Shown here in pieces: positions 1-8,244 of a stretch of 34,943 bases of DNA. The stretch is from positions 1-34,943 of the forward strand of contig DHNM01000013.1 in the NCBI GenBank assembly GCA_002409525.1, in the 5' to 3' direction. How positions within the stretch are numbered: the stretch's first letter is position 1; the number at the start of each line of letters is the position of its first letter. Made by a program: the position numbers and the translations under genes. This DNA comes from Eubacterium sp. UBA5416 (GTDB taxonomy: Bacteria > Bacillota > Clostridia > Lachnospirales > Lachnospiraceae). The notes under the pieces were generated by a model, which was not told the origin of the DNA, ran no database searches, and was given only the letters and a program-made list of their open reading frames with translations.

Positions 1-17
1 CTTTATTCCAGTGCGTT

Positions 18-26
18 AATCATTTT
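18..26. repeat. Target-site duplication, left copy
   Basis: AATCATTTT abuts the left terminal repeat of the ISLre2 remnant. The same nine bases recur at 1374-1382. A 9-bp duplication is, from memory, the usual size for the ISLre2 family. Confidence 0.85.
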
Positions 27-47
27 GATAGTGTAAATTTACTGTAG
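27..47 (+). repeat. ISLre2 terminal inverted repeat, left
   Basis: This 21-bp end begins GATAGTGTAAATTTA and pairs with the reverse complement of 1353-1373 with three mismatches. It lies at the 3' side of the minus-strand transposase remnant. Confidence 0.85.
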
Positions 48-214
48 AATTTGTAGTGGCAGAGACTGCCCGAATTGTGTCAAATATCAAAGACTTGACT
101 TTTCTCACTCCACTATAGTCCTTTTCTTTATTTTTGCAAGTTTCTATTTACGTGGTACATAATCAGTGCATAGCTACCGGGTTTACGGATCGCTCTGTTT
201 TATAGCCCTCCAGT

Positions 215-1263
215 TTATAACCCCCAGATGTTCGGGTTAAAGTCTGCCAGCATGGAATATTTCGATGGCAGACTGTGGTTTATGGCTCCAGCCGCTTTTG
301 ACAGATCCTCCTTCTCCATACGCACAAGGTCCAGCATATCCCCGTGATTGGCCTGGTATGCTCTCAGATGAGCGATCTTGTCCGCTCCTTCCCGGCTCCA
401 TCCCATAGGCCTTGAGCTCATGCGGTCTAACAGGATATGGCTGACATGACCTTCCGCACTGCAGCCTTTTACCCCATCTTTATCTCAGACGCACCTTGGC
501 CGGCATCCAGTTTCTCAGGATGTATCCCGCACTCTCTGCGATCCTCTTATGCGCTGCTTCGCTGTCTGTACAGTTGTCAATCCTCTCTACAACGGACCGA
601 AAGTCTGCCTTTGTTCCATTCCGTATCGCTTCACACAGTTCGTCTCTGGCATCCTGTGTGCTGTCCAGCATATGTCCTGTCATCTTCAGCAGATATTCGC
701 TGATATGAAACTCATCCAGCACATACGAGGTCCCTGCAATCTGCTTTTTTCCTGCTGAAATCCAGGCTCCTCCATCTCCGTTCAGACAGATATGTTTTAC
801 CCGGTCCAGGTCATAATGACTGTCCGGATAGGCATAGACCTCGTTCCAGAGGCGGCTGTTCTCTGCTCCATCATAGATTCCACTGAAGTAGTGAACCTAG
901 ATCAGATGATTTCTCTTGCTCCCGGGGGCTTCCGGTACGACTCCCTCATGGACATAGATCAGCTTTACGATGGTGCAGTTATCTTTCCGATGGTTTTTAT
1001 TTCTCTTCAGATCTCCCTTTTTCTCGTGAAACTGCAGGGGCACATGGTCTTCATCTGCCTCAATATACAGATTTTTTACCACTCTATCAGCATCTGATCC
1101 ATGTCATTCATGGCTTCCTGCAGGATCTCCCCAGTCCCAGGACCGTCTCTTCAATCACATCTACGAACGGTGCGAAATTCTTTGGGTTCTTATAAAAATC
1201 TTTTAAAGCTTTTTCCAGTTTTTTAATGCCAAACGCTTCAAAATGTTGTATACTGTTAATCAT
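215..1263 (-). pseudogene. ISLre2 (UPF0236) transposase, broken
   Basis: The ATG at 1263 opens a frame beginning MINSIQHFEAFGIKKLEKAL, typical of this transposase family, but it shifts frame after about 45 codons. Later pieces are recognisable in other frames: YIEADEDHVPLQF near 1070-1040, LDEFHISEYLLKMTGHM near 720-670, and MSSRPMGWSREGADKIAHLRAYQANHGDM from 421. The last piece runs to a natural-looking end, NIWGL, at 215. The span of about 1050 bp is well short of the roughly 1400 bp expected. At least one large deletion sits between the N-terminal piece and the YIEADEDH motif, and another is likely before the C-terminus. No active transposase can be made. Confidence 0.88.
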
Positions 1264-1352
1264 AGGGAATACCTCTCTTTGCTATATATATTTGGTTACT
1301 CGCCTTTTATATTATAACACAGACTGGCATTCCCTTAAATATTACCCTCACC

Positions 1353-1373
1353 CTACAATAAATTTACGCTAAC
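1353..1373 (-). repeat. ISLre2 terminal inverted repeat, right
   Basis: Read on the minus strand this end begins GTTAGCGTAAATTTA and matches 27-47 at 18 of 21 positions. It lies upstream of the transposase start. Confidence 0.85.
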
Positions 1374-1382
1374 AATCATTTT
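1374..1382. repeat. Target-site duplication, right copy
   Basis: AATCATTTT directly follows the right terminal repeat of the ISLre2 remnant and is identical to 18-26. Confidence 0.85.
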
Positions 1383-1427
1383 ACATTTCCCCACTTTTCT
1401 TTGCTTCAACATTAGTGTCTTTGATTC

Positions 1428-2879
1428 TTACTTGTGCTCTACTATATATTTAAAATCACGAACATCCTCACGGGTTGGTTTTACATCAACATTAATGAAA
1501 TGGATATCTTTGAAGTTGTCCATCCAAAAACCACTTGCCGGTAAATAAAGTGGATAACCTTGTGCATCAGGATAAGCATCCTTCATATAGGCCGGATATT
1601 TATCATCAATTTGTTCTTTTGAGACATCCCCAAAGGTGCTGATCTCAAAATCACGAAAGACAACATCTGTAACAGGCTCATCAGGATGTCCCTGGATAAT
1701 ACTTGGACGATTAAAGCAATCTGTTCCTTTGATGTTTTTAAAAATAAGTTTACGTAATTCACCTACACCCGGTTTTGGAAGTTCAGGTCTTGTTCGTCCC
1801 CGGTCATTAATTCTTAGAAATACCGGGCAATAGACATGATGTATTTCACTGTCTTCTACCAACAAGTTTTCAACTTTACCACCATCAACCGACATCCAAC
1901 TAATACCTGTACTGGCATATAGCGCGCTATCTCTGTCTTTAGTATCAATACGCCATGTCCAAGATGGTGTAACTATATCTGCAGGTCCTCCCAATGTTAC
2001 ATTTCTGACCAGCACATCGCGAACACCAGCTTGCGTATCCGTCCCAAACTTTAAACCATTGCATTGAGTTATTACCGTGCAATTTTCAATCAGGATGTTC
2101 TCTCCATCACGTAGTCCAGCGCCCTTTAAGCATAGCGCATCATCAATACAGCTAAAGCTGCTATCACGTACAACCACATTGCGACAGCCATCTAAATCAA
2201 TCCCATCATTATTCCAGTTTCCCCAGTTCTTAACTTTAATATTGCTCACGTATACATTGTCACAATTTATATAATCCTGCATCCAGCTACCTGAATTTTG
2301 TAAGGTAATATCGTAAACAGCAACATTTTTACATTCTAAAACACGGATTAAAAATGGGCGTTCGGTAATTGGTCCAATAGATTCTCGTCCTGTGAAATTT
2401 GCACTTCCTCCTTGCCCGTCGATAATGCCCCCACCGCAAAATCCAATGTTTTCTACTTCTTCAGCAAAAATCAGGGAATACTTCATATTCATCCAACTTT
2501 CCATTACCGTCGGTTTTTTAGCAATGTGCTCTGGATAATCAACGAGGTTAGGACTTCCTAAAATTCGACTCCTACTCTCAATTTCTAACATTACATTACT
2601 CTTTAAAACTAACGTTCCTGTTAAGTAATCTCCAAAGCTGAATCTAACATATCCACCACCAGAATTAGAACAATCGTCTATAGCAGCCTGAATAGCTTCC
2701 GTACATAATTTATCACTGTTCGCTATCGCACCATAATCCTCAACTCGAAAAACGCGATTTGGGACACGCCAAGGCTTAATTGTTTTTTGCAACTGACCTG
2801 CCATAGAATATAAGGACGCCTTAAGCTCTCTCTCCCATTTAAGTTCATTTACATTGCCAGGGTTTGAATGTTTCTCCAT
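1428..2879 (-). CDS. GH28-type polygalacturonase-like beta-helix enzyme
   Basis: This 483-residue protein has no signal peptide, so it is probably cytoplasmic and acts on imported oligogalacturonide-like oligosaccharides. The N-terminal FRVEDYGAIAN segment and the run of short beta-helix turns are typical of glycoside hydrolase family 28. Acidic motifs are NNDGIDLDG (about 223-231) and CIDDALCLK (244-252), corresponding to the catalytic Asp positions of GH28. The usual GHG motif appears instead as GLKFGT (275-280) and the RIK motif is not clear, so this is a divergent member. The start at 2879 is chosen because AAGGAG lies 10 nt upstream. A longer open frame to 2978 runs into the neighbouring IS200 end and is not credible. 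The gene lies downstream of the importer operon but is now separated from it by IS debris. Confidence 0.85.
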   Translation of the reverse strand: MEKHSNPGNVNELKWERELKASLYSMAGQLQKTIKPWRVPNRVFRVEDYGAIANSDKLCTEAIQAAIDDCSNSGGGYVRFSFGDYLTGTLVLKSNVMLEIESRSRILGSPNLVDYPEHIAKKPTVMESWMNMKYSLIFAEEVENIGFCGGGIIDGQGGSANFTGRESIGPITERPFLIRVLECKNVAVYDITLQNSGSWMQDYINCDNVYVSNIKVKNWGNWNNDGIDLDGCRNVVVRDSSFSCIDDALCLKGAGLRDGENILIENCTVITQCNGLKFGTDTQAGVRDVLVRNVTLGGPADIVTPSWTWRIDTKDRDSALYASTGISWMSVDGGKVENLLVEDSEIHHVYCPVFLRINDRGRTRPELPKPGVGELRKLIFKNIKGTDCFNRPSIIQGHPDEPVTDVVFRDFEISTFGDVSKEQIDDKYPAYMKDAYPDAQGYPLYLPASGFWMDNFKDIHFINVDVKPTREDVRDFKYIVEHK

Positions 2880-2948
2880 ATTATTATTTCTCCTTAAAAT
2901 TATTTCTATTATTTCAAGTCTTGTCTTGACAAATGCCGGGCAAATCAG

Positions 2949-2971
2949 AACCACCGGCTTAGCCGGTGGTT
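2949..2971. repeat. IS200-type right-end hairpin
   Basis: A perfect inverted repeat, AACCACCGGC and GCCGGTGGTT, flanks a TTA loop. Single-strand transposases of the IS200/IS605 family recognise subterminal hairpins of this kind. It lies about 70 bp upstream of the GH28 start codon. Confidence 0.7.
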
Positions 2972-3079
2972 TGCTCACGCCCTATAAGGGCTTGTTACCG
3001 GCTCTGGAGTCTAAAGACTCATTGAATTAGTTCGCCAGCCGCAACATCATTTATTTACAGAGTCCCCTTGGGGCTCCAT

Positions 3080-3463
3080 TTATTTGTTCTTTTTTACTGG
3101 CTCACCCGTAAACGGGTCTATATACTCTTTTAATGTCATCTGATCATATTCCAAATCTTCTTGTAATTGATTTCGAATATACTCTTGTATCTTTTTCGCA
3201 TTTACAGTATCTACGTAATATCCTCTGCACCAAAAATGTCTGTTTCCATATTTATACTTTAAATTTGCATGCCTTTCGAATATCATAAGTGTACTCTTCC
3301 CCTTTAGATATCCTTCGAAACTTGAAACACTTATACTTGGTGGAATTTCCACGAGCATATGAACATGATCTGGGCACATTTCCGCTTCTATTATGTGGTT
3401 TTTTTGTTTTGCAAGTTCCATTTTTCGGAACAGCGAAAAACTCCACTTGCAAAACAGGCCCAT
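3080..3463 (-). pseudogene. tnpA: IS200 family transposase TnpA, 5'-truncated
   Basis: The C-terminal two thirds are clearly an IS200-type Y1 transposase: EAEMCPDHVHMLVEIPP contains the HVH metal motif, followed by SFEGYLKGKSTLMIFERHANLKYKYGNRHFWCRGYY and then the catalytic tyrosine motif EYIRNQ. The family's N-terminal part, usually about 40 residues including a HTKWNCKYH-like stretch, is absent. It is replaced by sequence that forms a palindrome with the remaining coding part. Two residues also seem to be missing before the tyrosine helix (DTVNAKKI rather than the usual DTVGKNAKKI-like spacing). An open frame of 127 codons survives, but the protein should be inactive. Confidence 0.82.
3406..3455. 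repeat. Snap-back palindrome at the tnpA truncation point
   Basis: An 11-bp perfect inverted repeat (GTTTTGCAAGT at 3406-3416, ACTTGCAAAAC at 3445-3455) encloses a second 7-bp stem (TTTTTCG at 3421-3427, CGAAAAA at 3434-3440) around a 6-nt loop. It lies exactly where tnpA homology stops. It has no terminator-like uridine tract immediately after the stem. A rearrangement scar is the likeliest reading. Confidence 0.6.
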
Positions 3464-3822
3464 GGCCTAACAAAACAAAGATATGGGCCAGGCTATGAAA
3501 ATCCTGGCTCATATTATCAAATCAAACACCCATTGGATATTGAAACATTCCATTTTCAAGACTCCAAATCCGGACTCTGTTTATTTGCTACCATCCTTCT
3601 GATCCGAACCCTTTTTTGATACATGATAAATCATTTTATTTTCCTTTCAAGCACTGATTTATGCATTTATTCTGCCTTACTATTGAACAGACCAGCGGTC
3701 TTGATAATCCCCGTGCCCGTCTTTTCCCCGAAGTATCCGCTTTCTTTCCTGCTCTACTTCCTGATGCTCTTTTGGCTTACTGGAAAACACCCTTCCTCAA
3801 ATGGCACCTCTTCCCAGCAGAA
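3464..3822. other. Gene-poor stretch with degraded coding traces
   Basis: No intact gene was found. The first part has short inverted repeats (GGCCCAT at 3457-3463 with ATGGGCC at 3483-3489). The 18-codon beta-helix scar lies at 3581-3634. From there to the binding-protein stop at 3823 the minus strand gives only broken frames with no recognisable motif and no hairpin terminator. Open frames on the plus strand look fortuitous. Confidence 0.6.
3581..3634 (-). pseudogene. N-terminal scar of a beta-helix polysaccharide enzyme
   Basis: An ATG at 3634, preceded by the ribosome binding site GAAAGGAAAATAAA, opens a 17-residue frame reading MIYHVSKKGSDQKDGSK before a stop. This start is characteristic of right-handed parallel beta-helix proteins such as pectate-lyase-like and xylosidase-like enzymes, which open with YHVS-KG-D-NDGS. 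The rest of the gene is gone. The good ribosome binding site and its position just after the importer genes suggest it was once the next gene of the operon, removed by the deletion or IS event nearby. The match is short, so the family call is tentative. Confidence 0.55.
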
Positions 3823-5445
3823 CTAATCAATATCAAGTTGTTCAATACCTTCCTGATATGTTGATACAAGCTTATCAACCTTCATATTATCAAACCTTTT
3901 TATATATGCATCCCAGCTTTTATCTGTAACTCCTTCTGCGATAAACTGTGGAATGGACTCTTTTACTGCATTATTGATATCAGTTTGAATCAGACTAAGC
4001 TCTTCACGCTGTTCTGAAGAGAGAGGTGCCATATCAAGATATCTGTTTGCGTACTTCTGAATAACTCCTGCCGCATCATACCTCTGGCAGTATTCTGTTT
4101 TTTGTATACGTTGTGGTGACATATTAAATGTCTCGGATATATATTTCGTTGGGGCAAAGAACAGGGCATTACAGTCCAGACAATCCCTGAGCTGACTGGT
4201 ATCAGTAATCAGTGTGTTCACCTTTCCATTTTCAGCATCGTACTCCCAAGCTTTTCCCTCTTCCCCATAGTACATGGAGAACATGGCGGATGTCTCCAAC
4301 AAGTTGTCAAGCCAACGCATGCTCTCAGGAATATGCTGATTCGAAGAGGTAACAAATGCCCCATTACCGGCAACCTCAAGATATCTTGCAATCTGAGGTT
4401 CTACCCCTTCCGGGGCAGTTGGCATATAAAGTGTGTGCGTTTTTGTAATACCTTCATCCCAACCCATTGCCATCAACCGCCATTCCACCGTAAAGCCTAT
4501 ATTTCCCTCTGTCTTTTTTACGTTGACCGTATTATCATCCTGAGATAGTACCTCCGGATCTAAAACACCTTCCTGATACAGCATGTGGAGCCATGTAAGG
4601 CAGTCTCTAAAGCCCTGTTGTGTAGGAGCAAACTGAATTTGCTTATCCTCATCTATATATAACCATTTTCCGCCAGCCGGCACGCCAAACATAGGGAGCA
4701 TATTACGAACACACGAATTACCACTATCAATAGTAATGCATAAAGGAATCTCATCCGGCTGACCGTTACCATTTGGATCTCCGGTCTTAAATGCACGTAG
4801 AGTGTCTGTTAATTCATCAAAAGTCTGTGGCATAGGCAAACCAAGATTATCAAGCCACTCCTGATTAATAAAAAAATGTTGATCCGCATTAATATTTTGA
4901 CCTACCAGATATCCGATGCTGTATTTTTTACCATCCGATGCAACAAGACTGAGGGTCGGATCTGAATCTTCCGCTTTTATACGTTCAGTATAAGTTGGCA
5001 TATATTTTTCAGTCAGTTCGTCCACCGGAAGCAGAATTCCCTGAGACACTCCATATTCCTCCACGTTCATTCCTGTATTAGGTGTAATAAAGATATCCGG
5101 ATACTCTCCCGATGAAAACATCAGATTGATTTTTGTCGACCAATCAGCAGCCTTTATCACGTCCCACTCAATGTGAATTCCTGTTTTCTTTTCCAGCTCC
5201 TGAACAAGCGGCATATCATTTGGAGGCATCAACGAATCCTGATTTCTGATGCCAAGTACTACTTTCAATGTTATCGGCTCCTTAACAATCGGAAATCCCT
5301 CTGCATTAAAATTATCGCTCTCTTCTGCCGCTGCTGTAGTCCCTGCTCCCTTTGTGGTTTCGGTATTCCCTCCGCTACCACAGCCTGCAAGAACAAAACC
5401 TGCAACCATCACTGCCATAAATCCTGATAAAAACTTCTTTTTCAT
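3823..5445 (-). CDS. Extracellular oligosaccharide-binding lipoprotein
   Basis: This 540-residue lipoprotein has a signal peptide with the lipobox VLAGC, so Cys22 would be lipidated and the protein anchored outside the membrane. A low-complexity linker follows (GSGGNTETTKGAGTTAAAEE). The rest matches large LplA/YtcQ-type solute-binding proteins of ABC importers for plant-polysaccharide fragments, with features such as an EKKTGIHIEWDVI-like segment and SSGEYPDIFI. It would capture oligosaccharides and deliver them to the two permeases encoded just upstream. AGGAGG lies close before the ATG. The exact sugar cannot be read from the sequence; pectin or arabinan fragments are inferred from the neighbours. 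Confidence 0.92.
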   Translation of the reverse strand: MKKKFLSGFMAVMVAGFVLAGCGSGGNTETTKGAGTTAAAEESDNFNAEGFPIVKEPITLKVVLGIRNQDSLMPPNDMPLVQELEKKTGIHIEWDVIKAADWSTKINLMFSSGEYPDIFITPNTGMNVEEYGVSQGILLPVDELTEKYMPTYTERIKAEDSDPTLSLVASDGKKYSIGYLVGQNINADQHFFINQEWLDNLGLPMPQTFDELTDTLRAFKTGDPNGNGQPDEIPLCITIDSGNSCVRNMLPMFGVPAGGKWLYIDEDKQIQFAPTQQGFRDCLTWLHMLYQEGVLDPEVLSQDDNTVNVKKTEGNIGFTVEWRLMAMGWDEGITKTHTLYMPTAPEGVEPQIARYLEVAGNGAFVTSSNQHIPESMRWLDNLLETSAMFSMYYGEEGKAWEYDAENGKVNTLITDTSQLRDCLDCNALFFAPTKYISETFNMSPQRIQKTEYCQRYDAAGVIQKYANRYLDMAPLSSEQREELSLIQTDINNAVKESIPQFIAEGVTDKSWDAYIKRFDNMKVDKLVSTYQEGIEQLDID

Positions 5446-5462
5446 CCTTTCTTCCTCCTTCT

Positions 5463-6392
5463 TTAACCTTTTAAGGAACCAATCATTACACCTTTTTCAA
5501 AGTATTTCTGAAGTAATGCATACAGCAGCACAACCGGGCCTGTAGCAATTACGATGATACAGTATTTTGCCACATTGGCTGTACGCATTGCCTCAGTCAG
5601 TGAAGCGGCATTCTCTGTCACACTCATCATATAATCACCTGATTTGTCCAGCTGGAGCGTTGCAAGAATCTCCCTCAGTACAGTTTGCAGAGGCAAAAGC
5701 TCACGGCCCTTCAGATACACCAGTCCAGTGAAATAATCGTTCCATTTGGATACACCATAATAAACTACCAAAACTGCGATAATCGACTTGCTAAGCGGGA
5801 TTACGCATTTAAAGAAATAATCAAAATGGCTTGCTCCGTCCAGCACCGCTGCTTCATATAGTTCATGAGGGATGCTGTTCTGGATATAAGTCCTGGCTAC
5901 CATCACATTCCATACACTGACACAGCCCATCAGAATCATGATTGCCCTTGTATTGTATAGACCCAAATCACGCATAACCAAAAATGTAGGAATCAATCCG
6001 CCACCAAAAAACATGGTAAAAATAAACATAAAGTTAAATATCTTCTTTCCCGGAAACGTAGGTCGTGACAAAGCATATCCGGCCGACATGGTGACCCAGA
6101 TACTGATAATCACGCTGGTGACGGTATAGAAGATAGAGTTACCATAGGATGAAATCAACTCTTTATAGGCAAATACCGCCTTATATCCTCTGATCGAAAA
6201 TTCAATCGGCCGCCAGATAACCTCACCCCGGTAGATCGCATCCGGATTGGATATGGATGCAATCACTACCAGATACAACGGATACAAAATGATGAACATA
6301 ACAATGATCCAAAATATTGCATTAAATATATGAAAAGCTTTATTACTTGCGCTGCTCTTTCTTTTGCGTTTAACTTCTTTTTCCATTTTCAC
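5463..6392 (-). CDS. ABC sugar-importer permease, LplC/YtcP type
   Basis: This 309-residue inner-membrane protein has a basic cytoplasmic N-terminus (about residues 1-20) and about six hydrophobic segments. The cytoplasmic EAA loop, HELYEAAVLDGASHFDYFFKCVIPLSK at about residues 176-202, contacts the ATPase. The C-terminus ends in EKGVMIGSLKG, typical of the LplC/YtcP branch. It pairs with the permease at 6397-7317 and the lipoprotein at 3823-5445. Spacing to its neighbours is 4 and 17 nt, so the three are one transcription unit. No ATP-binding subunit is encoded here; systems of this type usually share an MsmX-like ATPase encoded elsewhere. Confidence 0.92.
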   Translation of the reverse strand: MKMEKEVKRKRKSSASNKAFHIFNAIFWIIVMFIILYPLYLVVIASISNPDAIYRGEVIWRPIEFSIRGYKAVFAYKELISSYGNSIFYTVTSVIISIWVTMSAGYALSRPTFPGKKIFNFMFIFTMFFGGGLIPTFLVMRDLGLYNTRAIMILMGCVSVWNVMVARTYIQNSIPHELYEAAVLDGASHFDYFFKCVIPLSKSIIAVLVVYYGVSKWNDYFTGLVYLKGRELLPLQTVLREILATLQLDKSGDYMMSVTENAASLTEAMRTANVAKYCIIVIATGPVVLLYALLQKYFEKGVMIGSLKG

Positions 6393-6396
6393 CCTC

Positions 6397-7317
6397 CTAG
6401 AACATACTTACATTTGACACTTTTTTGGACAACTTGTTAACCGACAGGATCAACACAAAGTTTATAATGTTGATAAAAATGCCAATGGCTGCTGTATAAG
6501 AAAACTGTCCACTTCCAAGACCTACATTATATACATAGACTCCAATGATATCAGAGGTAGGAATATTACCCGGTGTCTGGAGAACCAGTGCCTTATCTGT
6601 GTTACTGCTGAGCAGCTTTCCACAGTCCATGATAAACACCATGCCTGCTACCGGAAGCAGACTTGGTATATCAATGTATCTGATTTTTTGCAGTATGCTT
6701 GCTCCGTCAATCTCTGCTGCTTCATAAAGTGAGGTATCCACTCCCGCCAGGGAGGCGATATAGAGAATGGTTCCCCAGCCTGCAGACTGCCAGATTCCGG
6801 AAATAATATAAATCGGACGAAATGCACTGGCGCTTGACATAAAGTCAACCGGTTTCATCCCTAACGTTTGTCTCAGGGTATTAAATATACCATTGGTAGG
6901 AGAAAGGAATATGTAAAGCATTCCAGCTAATACTACCGTAGAAATAAAGTAAGGCACATAAATGCTTGTCTGAATAAACTTCTTTCTTGCCGGATTCTTA
7001 ATCTGATTTAGTAAAATCGCAAGAATCAGAGGAATCGGAAAGCTGCATAAAAGCGAGTATAAATTCAGCAAAAGTGTATTGGATAAGAGCCTTTTAAAGT
7101 AATATGCGTCAAAAAAGTTCTGAAAATGTTTCAATCCAACCCAAGGGCTCCCCTGTATTCCGCTTACCGCCTTATAATCCCGAAATGCAATCTGTATTCC
7201 GTACATCGGAAGATAATTAAACACAATAAAGTAAATGACTGCCGGCAAAATCAAAACGTATAGTTGCCAGTTGTCTTTGATGATAAGACTCAATTTCTTT
7301 TTTCTTTGTTTTTCCAT
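6397..7317 (-). CDS. ABC sugar-importer permease, LplB/YteP type
   Basis: This 306-residue permease has the family opening LYVLILPAVIYFIVFNYLPMYGIQIAFRDYK, a segment GSPWVGLKHFQNFF, and an EAA loop SLYEAAEIDGASILQKIRYIDIPSL in the C-terminal half. About six membrane segments can be seen. It is the partner of the LplC-type permease, forming the channel of the oligosaccharide importer. It is the first intact gene of the importer unit. The Gfo/Idh/MocA pseudogene lies just upstream, so the operon promoter is most likely the one before that pseudogene, near 8245-8275. Confidence 0.92.
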   Translation of the reverse strand: MEKQRKKKLSLIIKDNWQLYVLILPAVIYFIVFNYLPMYGIQIAFRDYKAVSGIQGSPWVGLKHFQNFFDAYYFKRLLSNTLLLNLYSLLCSFPIPLILAILLNQIKNPARKKFIQTSIYVPYFISTVVLAGMLYIFLSPTNGIFNTLRQTLGMKPVDFMSSASAFRPIYIISGIWQSAGWGTILYIASLAGVDTSLYEAAEIDGASILQKIRYIDIPSLLPVAGMVFIMDCGKLLSSNTDKALVLQTPGNIPTSDIIGVYVYNVGLGSGQFSYTAAIGIFINIINFVLILSVNKLSKKVSNVSMF

Positions 7318-7383
7318 CTTTACCTACTCCCCCATCTTTTTCCATTTACTGTCTGGAATAATTTCCTATTGTTATCAAAATTT

Positions 7384-8200
7384 TCAATCACAGTATCTTT
7401 TTGATAAAAGTGAGTTGCATGTTTTACCGTCTTTCCCGGTAATCAAAGGGACTGTTCCATTTTCCAGCGCACTTAATATATCATCGATTTCTCCGGTATG
7501 ACCTTCATAATCCAAATCAGGAATTGCTTTATAGGATTCATTGATTTTTTCATTAAGCTTGACATTTCCTTCTGCTTTGGGGAAAGCCATTTCCGGTACT
7601 GATTTCTGCCTTTACATCCCAGGGTGCACTGATCTTTGCATCGGTGCACTGCATAATAATACTCTTTATATCGCCAATCCGGTGAGATCCGAATCCTTCA
7701 ACATGAATCGGGACACCAATAGCTCCCTGCTTAATCAATTGTTCAGCAAAAACAGCTGCCTCGACATGGATTCGTTCGCTATATTTCTTCCCGGTTTCTT
7801 GTACCATTTTTTTAGCTTCGCTAAGCTGCTCTAATGTGGTAAGCGGTGCTTTATCGGTAAAATAATCTTTCCCGGCAGCCATGACACTTAATCCCAGTGC
7901 ACAACGCAGACTGGTAACTGCCAAACCGCAAACCAGCTTAATTTACGGATCATCTAAAATCTCCTTTTCCCTTACCGCTGTTTTTGTTCCTGGAAAACGC
8001 CTGATAAAATGCCGGACCTTTTCCTCGTCCAGATCATATACCCATTTTAACGTTGCCCCTGCCTCAATCAGCCCATCGCACATGCCATATATTTGACCGT
8101 GATCTAATGCTATCGCTGGAATGTGAAACTCACCTGGCTGCACGACAGGATTTGGTTTTCCCTTGGGCGCATAATTCATGCCATCCATTTTTCCCATCAC
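7384..8200 (-). pseudogene. Gfo/Idh/MocA oxidoreductase remnant, probably a fusion of two genes
   Basis: The frame opens at 8200 after GGAGG with a Gfo/Idh/MocA-like N-terminus (IPAIALDHGQIYGMCDGLIEAGATLKWVYD). It is cut by an in-frame TAA at DDP*IK near 7943, probably a single GAA-to-TAA change. It then continues through AVTSLRCALGLSVMAAGKDYFTDKAPLTTLEQL to about 7640. A frameshift follows, and a final piece (KAIPDLDYEGHTGEIDDILSALENGTVPLITGKDGK) looks like the C-terminus of a different oxidoreductase subgroup. The middle of the protein, with the substrate-binding sheet and the His motif, is missing. The simplest reading is a deletion that joined two neighbouring dehydrogenase genes, plus a nonsense mutation. 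Confidence 0.8.
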
Positions 8201-8244
8201 TGATTTCCTCCCTGCTTCATGTTGCGTTTTTTACCTTCTTAAGT

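Larger units (their letters stand above)
27..1373 (-). mobile_element. Degraded ISLre2-family insertion sequence
   Basis: The element is bounded by imperfect terminal inverted repeats at 27-47 and 1353-1373, which match at 18 of 21 positions. An exact 9-bp direct repeat, AATCATTTT, lies immediately outside each end at 18-26 and 1374-1382. Inside is a broken transposase of the UPF0236/ISLre2 type on the minus strand. At 1347 bp it is shorter than a full element of this family, consistent with internal deletions. The intact ends and target duplication show that it arrived by transposition and decayed in place. It could still be mobilised in trans if a full copy exists elsewhere in the genome, which this window cannot show. 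Confidence 0.88.
2935..3463 (-). mobile_element. IS200/IS605-family remnant (approximate limits)
   Basis: A truncated IS200-type tnpA (3080-3463) is followed on its 3' side by about 130 bp of non-coding sequence carrying hairpins. These include a perfect 10-bp stem with a 3-nt loop at 2949-2971 and a smaller GCCC/GGGC hairpin near 2980-2991, as expected for the right end of such elements. No left end is recognisable because the 5' part of tnpA is missing. Exact boundaries cannot be fixed by eye, since these elements make no target duplication. It separates the GH28 gene from the importer operon. Confidence 0.75.

Noticed and set aside
2880..2978. N-terminal extension of the GH28 frame
   Set aside because: It runs into the IS200 right-end hairpin and has no ribosome binding site, while the ATG at 2879 has a good one.
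3623..3864. Plus-strand open frames in the gene-poor stretch
   Set aside because: They have no binding site, overlap the end of the binding-protein gene, and give hydrophobic, Phe/Pro-rich sequence typical of antisense translation.
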